Positions 1 to 13,594 of a DNA stretch of 64,000 nucleotides are shown here, in pieces; position 1 is the first letter of the stretch, and each line of letters starts with the position of its first letter. A program made the translations under genes and the position numbers. Under the pieces are notes generated by a model. It was not told the DNA's origin. It saw nothing but the letters and a program-made list of their open reading frames with translations, and made no database searches. The DNA comes from Neospora caninum Liverpool (Eukaryota > Apicomplexa > Conoidasida > Eucoccidiorida > Sarcocystidae), in assembly GCF_000208865.1 (NCBI RefSeq), contig NC_018397.1, positions 3,534,001-3,598,000 of the forward strand, written 5' to 3'.

Positions 1-40
1 ATCCTACCGTTTCTAACTCTCCTTCTGCCTCTCTTTGGAG

Positions 41-3000
41 ACAGAAACTCGGAGAGGGCCCAAGAGCAAAGCTCGGAAGCGCAGTGGAGGAGATGCTTCT
101 CGAGAGTGCGAATCGCGCACGGGGGACGCGCCTCAGCTCCATTTTCGATTTCCTGTTTTTCGGAAAAGGAGTCCTTGCGACTTCGGGTAAGTTGGCGGTT
201 CCTTGCGCAACGCAAAGGCGAGACAACCGACGGGATCCTCCATATCTAGGCGACAACGGCCGGACGTCTTTAGAGTCGAAACGCACGTCGAGGGATACAG
301 CATCCAACGTTGGCGTCGCGGGGCATACTGGGGGTGTGGAGGCGTGAACACTGTGCTTGTAGATCGCGCCTCCCACAGAGGAAAAGGCACTTCCAGCTGG
401 ACCACGTTCGTTCGACGATGAAGGAATCGACACGAAAATAACTCACTCGTTTTGTTGCACCTGAGGCCAGAAAAAATTGGAAGAGGAGCCGCCTTCACTG
501 CTGTCACTGCAGCGAAGCGAAATCGAGCGACACCACGATTTCGAGCTTGGGACTGATTCCCAGGAGGCAACCACGACGAGCCGCCCTCCCGACGGAAAAC
601 TCAACTCTCCATTAGCGTCGGAAAAATCCACAGGGGGGGAGACGCACGCAAAAAAAAGGCCGAAAGATCTGCAGAGCTCCCAGCCTGAAGTGTATCTCTC
701 TCTCTTCATATATATATATATTGTATGTTATATCGATGTGTATATCCGTCTCTCTACAGACGCGTCCTTCTATCTCTTTTCTTTCCCTCTATATTTTTAC
801 GTGTGCATGTCTGCGTTTGAGGCGAGCGCAGTTGCCTCTTAATGTTGGACGAGACAGATGAGTCGGTCTTGTTCTCGACAACAAACACAGTTGTCTGTCT
901 GCTGGCGTGTGCATGAACAGGTGCAGACGCTCAGCTAGTCACAGGACAGCTCGTCACAGAGACCGCGGAAGACGTGAAGAGAGAGGCAGAGTTAGACCCT
1001 CGCTTCCCATCCTCTTGTCCCCGAAACCTGAAGCTCCCCGACATACAAATCCACTTTTTCAATGGTAGGTGGGACTGGAGGAGGGAGACGCCCCCCGTGG
1101 TTCTCTGAGAGTTTTGTCGAAACGCTTCTCCTCTGTTTTTGATTGTCCACGCAGCCTTGCCAGAAAGCCGCGCGTTGACGCAGTACATGAACCTGCCGTC
1201 TGTGGTTAGTCGCCTCGTCGGCAGTCCTCTCGACTGGGCCGAAGAGACAGAAGGCGCCGAAACCGCAGACCGAGACCCGGGACAGGAACATACCGAGAGC
1301 GAACGAAACCGACGGCAAGGAACGGACGATAGGAACACAAAAACAGCGGCGCCAAATCCACACGGGGCGATCATGCTTCCGGTTCTTCTTCATCCACGTA
1401 GCCGGGGATATGTGCATGCACAATCGGCAAATCCTTTCCAACCTCCAACCATTGATCCTGTGTACATCCAAAGTGAACGCGACCTTAAAGCTCTGGTCGA
1501 AGGTCAGTCATTAAGGCACTTGCTATGCGTACCCAAATATACTCAAAATTTGTATATATAGATATACATTGTGGATATGGGTGTGACTATATATGTATGG
1601 TCCAGGTGTTTAAAGACTGTGGTCGAGATAGAAAGACTAATGTTGCGCAGACACACGGTTGAGAGCACTCGTAATCCAATTGGTGAACTACACCGCCGAC
1701 AAGCCGCCACGCGCTCGTCGTCTTGTTTTTTTCTCGATAAAGCGCCTCTTCTACGCATGCACAGGCCTCGGAGTTATGCGCGTGGGCGCCTATAGGTATA
1801 TGACGTTTTCTTTTTGGAGATTTTTGTTTCCTGTAAATCCAAAGCGCACGCACCGCCGCATTGCTTCGAGATGCAGTGAACTCCACAGATTATCGGTAGG
1901 GGAGGACATCGACATTTGGATCGCCGAAGATGTCGACAGGTCTTATGAATGCGGATGAAGATACGTTCGTACCTGTCTTTGTATCGCGTGTTTTGCTCTT
2001 GGGGCCTGTACCGCAGTACTTGTGCTCTGTTATTGCATTTCTCGCCACTTGTCCAACGGCTCTATTATCCCTCGCTCTTCCCCCCGTCGTGTGTTGGTTT
2101 AGGCCTGAAAATCATCGATCGCCTTGTCGCTCAACCACCTTTCCGAGATGTGATTAAAAAGGAACTCCTCCCGTCATGCGACTTCCACGTCCCACTCCCC
2201 TCACGGCGTGTTTCCACTCCGGAGACCGGCGCCCAATCTTCTTCTGTTTCTTTCTCTCCACCCTCTCCACCTTTGGCGTTTGCGCCTGCGAGTGCCTCTC
2301 CTTCGTGTTCTGCGTTTGCGCCTCCTTTTGAGTTCCCATCGCCGCCGTCTGTGTCTCCTCGCGCGTCAGTGTCGTCGCTCGTCGCGGCGCCAGGGACTCG
2401 AACGACGACTGCGTTCCCGGTCAACACCTTCTCCCACTCCGTGGAACACGTCGAGTTTTGCGACTTCGTCTCGGAGTATCGCTCGGGGAAACGACCTTAC
2501 GAATCGGTTCTCGAGAAACTCGTCCGGTACTTTACGCTCACGCTGTACCACCCCGTGGGCACCGCCCGCATGGGACGGGGCCGCGGAGAGAGAAAAGCGA
2601 AAAAGAGGACAGAGAAGAGCGGAGAGGAGACAGACGACCGGGGACATAGTGCCGGGGAAAGAGAAGCAGGAGACTCGAAAGGGGACGAGCAGCGGGGACA
2701 GCGAGTTGGCGACGCAGCAGAGGAGAGGGAGACGCGCAGACGGCATCCCGAGGGGGAGAGCGGACCCCAAGGGACACCCGCGGGTCACAGAGAGGCCCAG
2801 GGAGGAGACAGACGGCAGGCTCGAGCAGGAAGCGAGAAGACGCCCCCGGAGAGAAAAGAAAGACAAGACGAAGAAGTCTGGGCACGCGATGCAGTTGTCG
2901 ATTCACGTCTCCTGGTTTGCGGCGGAGAGTGCGTCTCGGGCCTGAGAATAGCCGACGCCTCCGTCATGCCTCATCTGCCTTCGGGAAACACACAAGCTGC

Positions 3001-3085
3001 GGTCATGATGATTGCGGAGAAGGCCGTTGATTTCATTCTCGAAGACAGAAAGACGCGGCTCAGCTCAGAGAGAAGACGACAGTAA
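41..3085 (+). CDS. GMC-family FAD oxidoreductase (choline dehydrogenase-like), 3' part
   Basis: This is the C-terminal part of a glucose-methanol-choline oxidoreductase, a flavoenzyme family that oxidises alcohols such as choline. The exons are about 41-186, 1155-1502 and 2103-3085, and phases 1/1 match at both junctions. The first exon's acceptor could also be at 84/85. Family motifs appear in the right order: [13 protein letters not shown], then [10 protein letters not shown] with [19 protein letters not shown], then [11 protein letters not shown], then [19 protein letters not shown] with IAEKA before the TAA. The His of YHPVGT and the Asn of SGNT sit where choline oxidase has its catalytic His/Asn pair. 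Two insertions are unusual: a Ser/Pro-rich stretch of about 80 residues (about 2190-2430) and an Arg/Glu-rich stretch of about 105 residues (about 2576-2885) inside the catalytic C-terminal domain. The FAD-binding N-terminus lies left of the window, and the substrate cannot be read from the sequence. Confidence 0.88.
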
Positions 3086-4129
3086 AGAGAGAAAACGAAA
3101 AGAATGGGTCTCTCGCCAGGTGAGTGCGTGCTTTCTAAAGGCCACGCACTCGCGCGGCGGAAGAAATGTCGATGCTTCCGGCGGTGGACCGAAACGAACA
3201 GGCGATTTTGACGAGGCGTGGAGGCGTGTAGAGTCCGCCGCGAGGGGGATGCATGAAGGAGGGCAGAAAAGGAGAGATCGATACGCAAACACGGTCGCCG
3301 CGTTTGCAGGAAAAGGTCGAGGATGCGATGCTCTGCAAAGAGCCGGGGGGAGGCGACAGCCTGTCCGATACACTCTGACACTGCAGCTAGGGCTGTGTGG
3401 TGACGAACCTGTGTCGCGTGCCCTGGAGAAAGTGATTTTCGCATGCTTCGTCATGCAGGTTCTTGTCTAAGTTTGCATGGATCGCAACGCGCATGCAGGA
3501 AGTGAACCTTTGGCGGTTTGGCCTCCTATACTCTGCTGGCATTCCTGAATGTGGCTCTCCCACAAGCCTCCCCGGAGGCCTTCCGATGGGGACACCTGTG
3601 GGGCTGGTGCGGTTGCGAGGAGGCGGCAACAGGCTAGGCGCCGACAGAGACAGAGACTATTTAGCGCTACCGGGGCGGGAGAAGTGGTTTCGCAGATTTG
3701 AGTTAGAATCGAAGCGACAGCAACAGAAAGGAGTTGCAGCACAGATGGAGCAGAGAGATGTCTACAAGGAAGCTGAAGACCACGAAAGAAGCCACCGGAA
3801 GGATCGACGCGGGACAGACGGAGAGATTGACGCAGGACGGACGGAGAAATCCCCAAGTCCGACACGGACGTGCCTTCACGCAGCAAGGCGTCGACAAATA
3901 GACAGGCATGCAGTCACATGTGCGTATAGATTTATGTATGCATGCGTGTGCATACTGATATATACATGCGCATAGGAAATGATCGGTATTTATTGTCCAG
4001 GAGGGATTTGATGCGATAAAGGCGGAAGCACAAGGACTAAGTATCCAAGAGAGAGGCTGTGGTCTTTACGGCAAGAGATCGCATGCAGTCTCTCCAGCAC
4101 GGGAGACCCTGCGGCCAAGGGAAGACTGA
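3086..4129. other. Convergent intergenic region (3' UTRs)
   Basis: This lies between the stop codons of the GMC oxidoreductase (+) and the bL19 gene (-). Open frames here (for example 3463-3975 +) lack family motifs and splice context. I read the region as two facing 3' UTRs and see nothing else in it. Confidence 0.6.
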
Positions 4130-5710
4130 TTATTTTGGCAGATTTCCCGGGTACAGAGGGTGATACGTCGGCAAGGCAGTGAGCGCAGGCGGTACCAACG
4201 GTTTACGCAACTGAAAGGAAAACATCGAAAAAACAGAGAACCTTCAGAAAAAACTGCTTAAAAACACCTCTGTCTCTCCCTCTGTATCTGTATCCAGAAA
4301 TCGATCTATCTATCCCTATATCTGCATATAACGATAGATACAATACACGTTAACCGATATATATTTTCCATCTGCCCATATATACATATATAGATATGAA
4401 CACAGATGTCGTCGGCGTATGGCTTTCACCTCTCTTCAAACCCAGAGAAGGCTGTATCTTTTAGCGGGGATACATTTGCATATGTTTGTTCTGCGAAGAA
4501 CATATCTCTGCTCACGGCTATAGACAGAGTTACGTTCATTTAGGCACATCGACAAACGCATGTTGCCTGTAGCAGTGTGCATATGCATCTGACGAGTGTG
4601 CATGCGTGCCTATCTGTTAATCGTGGTTTCTGTGTCGTTTCGGTCGCACATCCTGCGTCCTTGGCTCTCTGCTTCGGCTTCTGTACCACCTTTTATTCTG
4701 GCATCTGTGAGAACAAAAATTTCGAAACGAAGATCCGAGTTCCCTTACTTTGAAGACGCCCCATTTGACGGCTGCTCTCCGCTTGCGGAGCGTCTCTGCG
4801 CGCCTTCGCCTCTCGTCCTGAAAAACCGTACACGGCGCAGGCTCTACCTCAACACCATGTCCCTCGTCAAACGTGTTTCGGTTCGACATCGAAACACTTC
4901 CATACATATGTAAAGTGCACAAATTGTATACTTTCACATATTCCTATATTTGCTGTGCGTTCCAGTCTGTAACCAAACTGATTCCGAACATCTGCGTTTA
5001 GACCCAGCTCCACCTCTCCACATCTAGTACCAGCGCTTACATATATATATATATATATATCTGTATTCAGGTCTGACAAGAAGTACTTGCATGCAAATGT
5101 ATCTCGCCGCGCATGATTCCACGTACATGCACATATGCATCTTGCTACATCTGTCTCCAGGCGTCCATCTCTGCACCTGTATAGTTTTCTCTTTATGGCC
5201 ACCCGCATGCAACTGTCTATCCCTATATCTACCTCTAAGTATATATATATATATATATATATAAGTATATATGCATATATATATATATATGTATATATAT
5301 GGGACTTGCCGTTGTCGGATAGAACTTGGCTGAGATCGATTGCAAAGTGGTTCGCTTACAAATGAGTAGATGAGCATGCGGCGGTACATTTCGCCACGGA
5401 TGAAGAGAGACCGTTTTCGGCCGTACTGCGGATACGGCCCGCCCCAGACGTAGGGCGGAAGACCCGCCTCGATGCGCTGACCCATGTAGCGTTTGCGAAT
5501 TCTCACGATGCGCTGCCGAATCTTCTTTTCCACAGATCGAATGCCTGCGGAGAGGGAAACGCAGATGGCGTGAGCAGAGAAACCAAACAGAGAGAAACAG
5601 TCGAAAGAGGCAACCGCGCAGCGGAAAAAGCGACGACGCAGACGCCCCGAAGGGCACCTGGAAACATGTGCACACAAGGGACGCGCGCTCCGCAAATACA
5701 CATACACATA

Positions 5711-5745
<35 letters not shown>

Positions 5746-7679
5746 ATATATGTATATATGCATGTAACAAAGCAAATACCTGCATGGCTAATCAGCCAAA
5801 CGCTCTCGAGTACGTTTGCGTGGTGAAGGGAAGAAAGCGAAGCAGCGTGGATGCCGACTGATACTTACAAATGGAAAATCCAGCCTCAGAGCCCTCTGGA
5901 GACGCTTGATGAAGGGTTCCCCACACATAAAACACGGACAACTATACCTCCATATACGTATATATATATATATATATATATGTAAATGTCTACGTATATG
6001 TGTATCTGTCGGACATGTGAAAGATTTGTGCATGCGCAGATGAGGATTTGGCGTCTGCAGGAGACTGTGAGTGGACGAACCCGGTTTATGTTTGCCGATG
6101 CGTCGACTCCATCGGCCGCGGAAATTGTATTTCCATTTGTAGCGATAGTCGCGACTCAGAGGCTTGTGCCGCTGAAGAAGGAAGTCTTGAGTTGGCGAGG
6201 CACAGCTGGTCACCACCTAAAAAACGCATGCAGAAATGGTTTGTAGAAACGCTCGGAAGTCTGTTTCAGACCGTGTGCTCGCCGTTCTGTCTTTTGTATG
6301 TTGTGGGTCTCTCCTGCGGCAACCCTCCTCCAGTTTAGGGATTTCCCCTCCTTTCCATCTTCTTTGCCCAGCCCCTGAAAGACACTCCCCTTCTACCAGG
6401 TAGAAACGTACGAAGCATCTGCGCCTTGTCGCGTTTTCCCTCTCTTCGTCTTCTCAACTCGTCAAACGTTCCACACACCTGTGCGGATACACCCTCCTTC
6501 ATGCACAGAAAGACTTAAATACACGTATATATATATATATATATATATATATTATGGACAAAGATGCATGGCATGTGAATAGGAGTATGTCTTCAAACAT
6601 GTACATTATCGCGCATGCACAAATGCATGATTTCGAACGACTTGCTCACACACATGTGCCGTTACACTCGTCCATTTACTACGGTAGAGGATTCACGCAG
6701 GCGTTCCCAGAGATACGAAATACGCAGAGGCAGAAGATGCGTGCATCCTCTTGCCGTTCTTTTCCCTTTTCTTCTTTCTGCTGGAACTGATCTCCGTTCC
6801 TCTCTCGTGGGAGATGAGGAATACACATAGACACGGAGAGAACGAGAAGCACACAGATCAGAGAGCGAAGGACACAAATGGAGCCCCGAGGTCTTTCTCC
6901 ATTCGGTCTTTATCGGTTTGCAAGTGCTTTCTCTAGGTTCGGCTTGCGGGTACCTTGAGAGAGATGATTCGAGGGGAGTACAGAGGGATGCGCTGCTCGA
7001 CTCCGATGCCTTCGTAGGAATTGCGGAGCACAAACGACGAGTTCAGGCGCTTCTTTCGCACCTCGACGCAGTAGCCTGAAGACGCAACGTTGTGAAAGAG
7101 ACGGCAAAGTGTTCGCGCAGAAGCAAGGCTCCACTTCCGCCCTGCCGTCTCTGCACGCATGCACTCGCCTTGCGTCAGCCCAGCTGGGAAGCCTTACCCT
7201 GAAACGTCGCAAAAGTCTGCTGAGAGCGAGAGAGCTCGTACTTCACCTCCATCAGATCCCCGGGTCCAAAGAGGGGAACCTGGGAGACACCGCAGATAAG
7301 GCGATCGAGAGAACGAGTCAAACAAAATGCAGTCTCCCAACCATAAAGGGATGCTCGTCTCTGCGACTGGGAGTCCTCTCACCAGAATTCCACACCTGAA
7401 CGTATCTACACACTTTTATACTTATATCTATACTATATATATGGATACATATCGATCGTTGACGACGCGCGCAAAAGGTCCGTGCATGAATAGATACATT
7501 CCCTCCCGCCTGAAGGACTACATCCACTCCAAAACACTCTTCCAACAATCTACACACAAATGAGACGCTTAGACCTTATCTATATGTGATGATACGCTTT
7601 GGAGATGGAAGCAGGGTAGCCACCTACACATACGAGCATTCCAGACTAAAGCTCTCTGTGGGTCTACATTTATACACAG

Positions 7680-7766
<87 letters not shown>

Positions 7767-9315
7767 TATATACATACGGTGAGATAGGAACATATACGGA
7801 TACAGAGCGAATTCGCGTCTGTCCCTGTATATGGCTAACCTGGAAGTTTCGTTGCTTGTCTAGTCTCTCCATTTCCGTTTCCTGTAAATGCCGCATGGTT
7901 TCTCTGCATTTTCGTCCCACGAGAGGCCGCATGTTTGCCGCAGGTGTATCGGCGATGGGTTTTGACAGCCAACTTCCGAATTTGTTGAGAGACGCAGCAT
8001 CGCGCTCCTCCTTTTTCAGGTGTCTGTACAGCCGGTAGCGCTCCTCTTCCTCCAAGAGCTTCGCGACATGCGAGGGCGCCCGCGGCAGATACTGCGGGGG
8101 GTGGAGAAGCGTCGCTTTTCCGCCCGATTTCTGACTGATTGATTCCAGAAAAGCCCCTCTTCTTTCTTCTTCTTCCTTCTCCAGCGGCGGCGGCCAGAAA
8201 CGCGCGGTTTCCCGGTTTTCCACAGAAAAGAGGCGATTCGGGAGAGAGGAAGGCAACACGCGGTGACGGAGGTAGCGAGGCAAAACGAGAGAGAAGAGAG
8301 AAACAGAAGAAGTCGCTGGAGACGAAGAAGCGCGAGCGAGAGAGTTAGAAGCCGATGAGGGAGAGCAGGTCAGAGGAGACACAGAGAGAGGAAAACGAAG
8401 ATGTGAAGATGCAGGCGACGACGGGCGATCGCGAGGAAGAGCAGGAGCAACGAGACAAGACGCTGCTATCGCAGGAGATGAAGCAAAATCAGGGAACGGA
8501 GACGAGCAGCGCGTCACGGCTCTCACGGAGTGGAGAGAGGGAGAAGGCGCGACAGAGAAACCACTCGAGGAAGCGGACGAAACGCGATGCGAGGGTAATC
8601 GAAAAGAAGAGACAGAAGAACCAGGAGAGGAGGAAGAGGACGAGGTCCACGTTGAGTCGTTTGGTCTCCTAGGCGACTGGTGACTCAGAAATCGCCGCGA
8701 AAAGATGAGGCCGCTTCCCCGATGCGCAGAAACGATCGGAGAAAGCAAGTGGAGAGAAGGGGAAGGAGAGAGAAGAGGCGCCGAACGCGGTGACTCTGAA
8801 GCAAGGCCGTAGCAACTCGACTCCGTGGATACAGCGGGGGGAGAGGTCGAGGGGAAAAATTGATGAGGCTGCGAAGACGAAGCGATTCCGTGCTCAGATG
8901 ATGGGCGGGAAGCAGATGAGAAAGAAAAGGAAGGCGAGTGGCATCTACATGAAAAGCCGTCTGTTTGTTTCTCTGCTAGCTGCCGGCGATACCGAGAGGC
9001 CGGACCTAAAGCAGGGAGCGGGCCTCCTCTCCATCTGTCTCCGCGACAGTCGGGCACGCGGAAAGCAAAAGAGCAGGAACGAGAGGAAAGAGAGGTGTGA
9101 GATGACGAAGCAAAAAACGGCGGCGACGGAGAAGAGACAGAAGTCTGGCGCAGAGACCGCAAAGGGGGCGACACGGGGGGAGAACAGAGTTGGCGGCGGA
9201 AGGGTGTGCTTGAAAGGAGAGAAGGAAGGGAGTCCGGGGAGCGGCGAGAAGCAGTAGACGCGAGGGAAGTGAGACAGGAGACAACAAGAGATCGACGCCT
9301 CCTTTGACTCCCCAT
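4130..9315 (-). CDS. Organellar (probably mitochondrial) ribosomal protein bL19
   Basis: This is a large-subunit ribosomal protein of the bL19 family. The exons (minus strand) are 9315-7840, 7279-7198, 7075-6954, 6171-6081, 5544-5360, 4817-4749 and 4210-4130. All phases close, giving about 701 residues. The bL19 core is unmistakable: [16 protein letters not shown] and [11 protein letters not shown] in exons 2-3, then [17 protein letters not shown] and [12 protein letters not shown]. Exons 4-7 encode a very basic tail (for example [15 protein letters not shown]) that resembles the C-terminal extension of mitochondrial L19 and is absent from bacterial bL19. The protein is more than twice the size of human MRPL19 because exon 1 alone is 492 codons of mostly Ser/Pro/Arg-rich sequence. 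The chosen ATG (9315) begins [14 protein letters not shown], a plausible mitochondrial presequence, but an upstream in-frame start cannot be excluded. Apicoplast targeting is the alternative. Confidence 0.88.
5240..5301. repeat. (TA)n microsatellite
   Basis: Interrupted TA repeat in the bL19 intron between exons 5 and 6. Similar arrays lie in the same gene at about 5039-5060, 5715-5764, 5958-5982 and 6530-6552. Confidence 0.9.
7685..7764. repeat. (TA)n microsatellite, about 80 bp
   Basis: This is a nearly uninterrupted TA dinucleotide array broken by single C or G interruptions. It lies in intron 1 of the bL19 gene, about 75 bp from the exon 1 donor, and is the longest TA array in the window. 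Confidence 0.95.
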
Positions 9316-10228
9316 CTTACCACAAACGGGAGAAAGGGTGGCGAAAACCCGTGGTTGTGTGCGATGACGACACGACGCGTGGAGAACGGTCAGCGGTCGA
9401 GAGAAGAAAGAAACGCTAACGCGGAAAATCGCGAAGGGACAGCGGAGGTTTTTAAAGACGAAAAGAAAGAAGAAAAAGTTGACAAACTCCACACGCAGTC
9501 CGCTCCGACGGCCGCTCTGGCGGGAAGCGCATTTTGGAGCCTTTCGGCTGCACATACACCGACGTAAAAAACGCAGTGGAGACAGAAAAAAGAGACAGAG
9601 ACAACGAAAAGGTCTCCTTTTTGGAGTATGAAAGTCCCAGGAGGAGCTGAGGCCGTCCTCGAGGTAGAAGGAGACAAGGAGAACAAAGGAAAGGAAGGAA
9701 CTTCGCGCAGCCGCACATACATGCAGTTTTTTTGTCTCTCTGCGGGGACGGAAATGCGGCTTCGCGCCTTTTTCTCTGTCGAGAATCCGTTTTCCTTCTT
9801 CACTCGGGAGACTAAACCGAAGACTCTCATCCTTACAGCTCTCCGTACACTCATCGTCATGCTTGGCCTCTGATCTCCCTTCTCGTTTACACTGTCTCTC
9901 GCTTCTGTACAGCATGCGACGCACTGCGGTGTACGTCTGTGCATCTCGGGTGTGTTCTTGTGTGGATCCTGTCGCAGGTCTGTTTCACTGACTCATTTTC
10001 CGCTCTGTCTCGTTCGGAGATCCACTTCTCGTGCGTCAGTGACTTTGTCTTCCTGCTTTTCTTCAACTTTCCTCGCTCAAGACGTTTCCGCTCCGTATCT
10101 CCTCGACTTCCTTGGAGCCGCCGTCTGGGGTCTTCTCTTATTACTCTTTATCTCTTCTCTCCTGCGCCATTACCACCCCCCAGCACACTCTTCTCCTCGC
10201 CTTCTTCACCTTCTTTCCCATCTCAAAG
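9316..10228. promoter_or_regulatory. Divergent promoter region between bL19 and PhyH-like genes
   Basis: About 0.9 kb separates the start codons of two divergently transcribed genes, so both promoters and 5' UTRs must lie here unless upstream non-coding exons exist. I see no TATA box, which is usual for coccidian promoters, and no motif I would assign with confidence. Confidence 0.45.
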
Positions 10229-12870
10229 ATGACGGGCGCGATTTGCCTCTTCTCTCGCCGAGAGCGAATCGTCACCAGCTCAGAAGCCAGAAGAATCGCG
10301 CGTCTCCCGTCGACCTTCACTCCGTGGAATCCGTCCCCCAGTTTTGCATCGAAGCCTTGCTTCTCTTCCTCTCGGCCATCTCAAATCTCCTTCCGCTTCT
10401 CTCTTCCCCACGGTTTCGTCGCTTCCTCGTCCGCCGCCTCGCTGCCTGTGACCGCTCTTGGTCTCTTCCTCCGCGTTTCTCCTCGCGTGTCCTCTCCTCG
10501 TTTCTCTCCAAGTTCCACCTTTTCTTCGCGAGCCTCGCTTCCTGCTCCTGCTTCTCTGCCCTATTTTCCGGCTCTCTCGACTTCCGCTTGTGTCCTCTCC
10601 GAGGCGTCCTTCTCGTCTGTGTTTTGCGCCCGTTTCTCCTCCTCGACCTCCTCGCCGTCGGGGCAGGCGGCGACGGCAGCGGCTGCGGGGAGAGCAGCCG
10701 CAGCCGCAGCGAAGAGGCGCGAGGAACGGAGGAGTCGCGAGCGATGGATGAAACTTCAGAAAGGCGCGAAACTCGGCGGTGGGCTAGCAGCCGCCCTGGC
10801 TCTCTCAGCAGGTGAGCCGGCGCGCGCGCGAGGCAAGGGACAGCTGTCTCCGTTTTTGTCGAGGGAACATGCAGGGGACCTGAGGAAAGAAGACAAGCGC
10901 CGAGGGAAGAGACTTCAGTTTGCGCAGTGGCTGAAGGACGTGGAAGACTCTTGTATCCACTCGCCTTCACTGTCGGAGGCAGAGAGACAGATTTATGCTC
11001 GGAGCGAGACAGTGAGAGAAAGATATAGACGGCCAGAAGAAGGAGAGAGATCGAAAGAGTGACAAAGAAGAGAAGGAGAGCGGTTGATCGGGGGAGGCAG
11101 ATAGAGAGATGGATGCAGAGACTAGAAGATAGAGATATACATCGAGAGATGCAGGCATATAATTATATGGTGATACATAGCGGAAGAAAGAGGATTAGAG
11201 ACAAGGGGAAGCAGAGAGAGACAAAGGGAGAGGAAGAGAAGCACATGGCGAGTTCTGGACAGAGACAGGGATACAGGGGAGGACACTCTGTTCGCGATTC
11301 TCCCCTCAAGAGCGCGCCGATGAAAACGTCCAGGATGAATCCCGCCCTGGTTTGGCGTCCCTCCCGTTCGGCTTTAAAGACAGACTGAAGCATCTTGCCT
11401 CTCTGCGAGCGACGCTCCTGCCGCCGAAAGGAGTAAAATCTCGCTTGGGGCTTGGGTGTATGTACAGCAGGGCCAGAGAACCAAAGTGGACACGATAGTT
11501 GTAACGCATCGCGTTTTGCTTCCCTGAATGCCTACCAGAAATGTGACAGTCACATTCCAGGGTCACATCAGCAGATATTCTCTCGGCTCTGGGCATCGTG
11601 TTTGCTTCAAAACTGTAGGAAGCCTCCCAAAAGAGTCATGGGAGAAGTCGATTGAATCGCGAATCCTGAGGGGATGCATGCGCGTGCATCCCCCTTGCAC
11701 CGTTTCAGAAGTCAACGGCGAACGCCTCGAGGCGCCCACAAAAACGTGCAGTGGCCGAGGCGTTCAGGCGTTCACGCGCTTCTCGTGTTTTGCTTGTTTT
11801 TTGCACGCGACGTGCGTTTTTTTGTTCTGCCTTGTGTTTTGTTCAGGCAGCATCGTTTGGTTTCTGGCGTCTGTGAAACGCCGTCACCCGCCGCCTCCTC
11901 TCGACCCTCAGGTTTCTCTCCCGTCTCCCCTCACTGATAAATTGTGCCTGTCTCCTGTCCCTCTCTCTTCTCTCCTCGCTTCTGTCCCCTCGTCTGTCTC
12001 CTCTTCGTCTTCGTCTGCCTCGGCGTGCTGCGGCTCTTGCAGCGTCGACGCTTCCTCGTCTTCTTCTTCCCTGCGCACCTTTCCCAATGTCTTTCCGTCA
12101 GCGCGGGCGCTCGACGAGCTCTGTCGCAAGTACCCGTCGTTCCCTGCGTCCAAGGCGGTCATCCTCCAGGCGGCGTCTCACGTTGTGCCCGTCGAGTACC
12201 ACTTGCATCTGCGCGACGCTTTCTGCCGGTATCTCTCCCTTCGTCTAGCCGAAGTCTGCGGCCAAGAGAAGGGAAACGAATGCAGCGGCAAGCAGTGCGG
12301 CTTAACCGTAGAGTCGGTGAGGGAGACGATGCGCGAACTCTGGGGTGTTCTGGGCGTCGAGGGCTCGGAGACGACTGGCGACAACGCAGGAAACGCATTC
12401 TTCTCTCTCATCAACTTTGACAAGGAAATTGAAACCTTCCTTAGCCGTCTGTCTGCAGCTTCCAGTCCTCCTTCCGCTTGCTGCGCAGCTTCTTCCCCTT
12501 CGTTCTGTGGTTCTTCATCCTGCGTGGCTGAGTTTGTCGAGAGTGTCCGAGAGAAGATCTCCGACGTGCTTGTCACCAACTGGCAAAGACAAAGATACTT
12601 CGATCCTCTCACCTTCAAGCGAAGCGCGCTGGTCCGTCGGATCTCCCACGAGGCAGCGGGACGAGATGTAGGTACGCCGGCGCCGCCTTACTCGTACGCC
12701 GACGTCGACCTTCCTCTCCTCGCCAGGTAACAACAAGGCACCGCCCTGCAGGAATCCGCCCCTACGCGCCGCTCCCTGGTCGGACAGCATCAATAGGCAT
12801 CTCTCCATAAGTAGCTCTAAACGCGTCTCCTTCAGAATGAGAGATGCATGTTGATGTGCATATTCCTGTA

Positions 12871-12907
<37 letters not shown>

Positions 12908-13556
12908 TGTCGATATCTGTGCCTCGTTCCGTATATGTGTGTATCCGACTGTGTGCACTCGTGAGTGGTGCATTCGGCACAGATGTTTACGGGGATATGT
13001 CACAGATATAAGGAGGGGTAATGGAAAACACACATGCTTTTCTCGGTGTGTGCCTCGGCCCGCCGCCCCTCGACCTCAGGTGTACGTCCCCTTCGCCGTC
13101 TTCTTTCTCGCCTTCTTCCTCTTTCTCTTCTTCTTCCTCTTTGTTTTCGTCCATCGTCTCTTTCTTCGTTCGCCCCTTCGTAACGCGAGTTTCCTCAGTC
13201 CGCGCTGTCCCTGAGGATGACGCTCCTCTTTCTTCCTCTTCGTCGTCGTCTTCCTCTTCTTCTCTGTCGTCTGAGCCTGTGTTTCTGGGGACTCACGAGA
13301 TCCAGAAAGCAGTCGAGAACTTGAAGGAGTTTGGAGTCTGCATCATCCGCAACGGTTTAACGCGCCAGCAGCTCGAGGTCCTCCAACGAACGCTTCACAC
13401 GGATGAGGCGATGGTAAAACGCAGCTTGAGCATATCCCGAAACTGTTGCCGCCGCACCTGCCGATGCTCTTTTAGTCATCCGTCTCTTCAGTGGCTTGTT
13501 TCACTTGCACACGCCTGTTTCTCGCCTTTACAAAAGACGAACGGATATACTTTGAA

Positions 13557-13594
<38 letters not shown>

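Noticed and set aside
3463..3975. 170-codon plus-strand frame after the GMC gene
   Set aside because: No motif, no splice context, and it lies in a convergent 3' UTR region.
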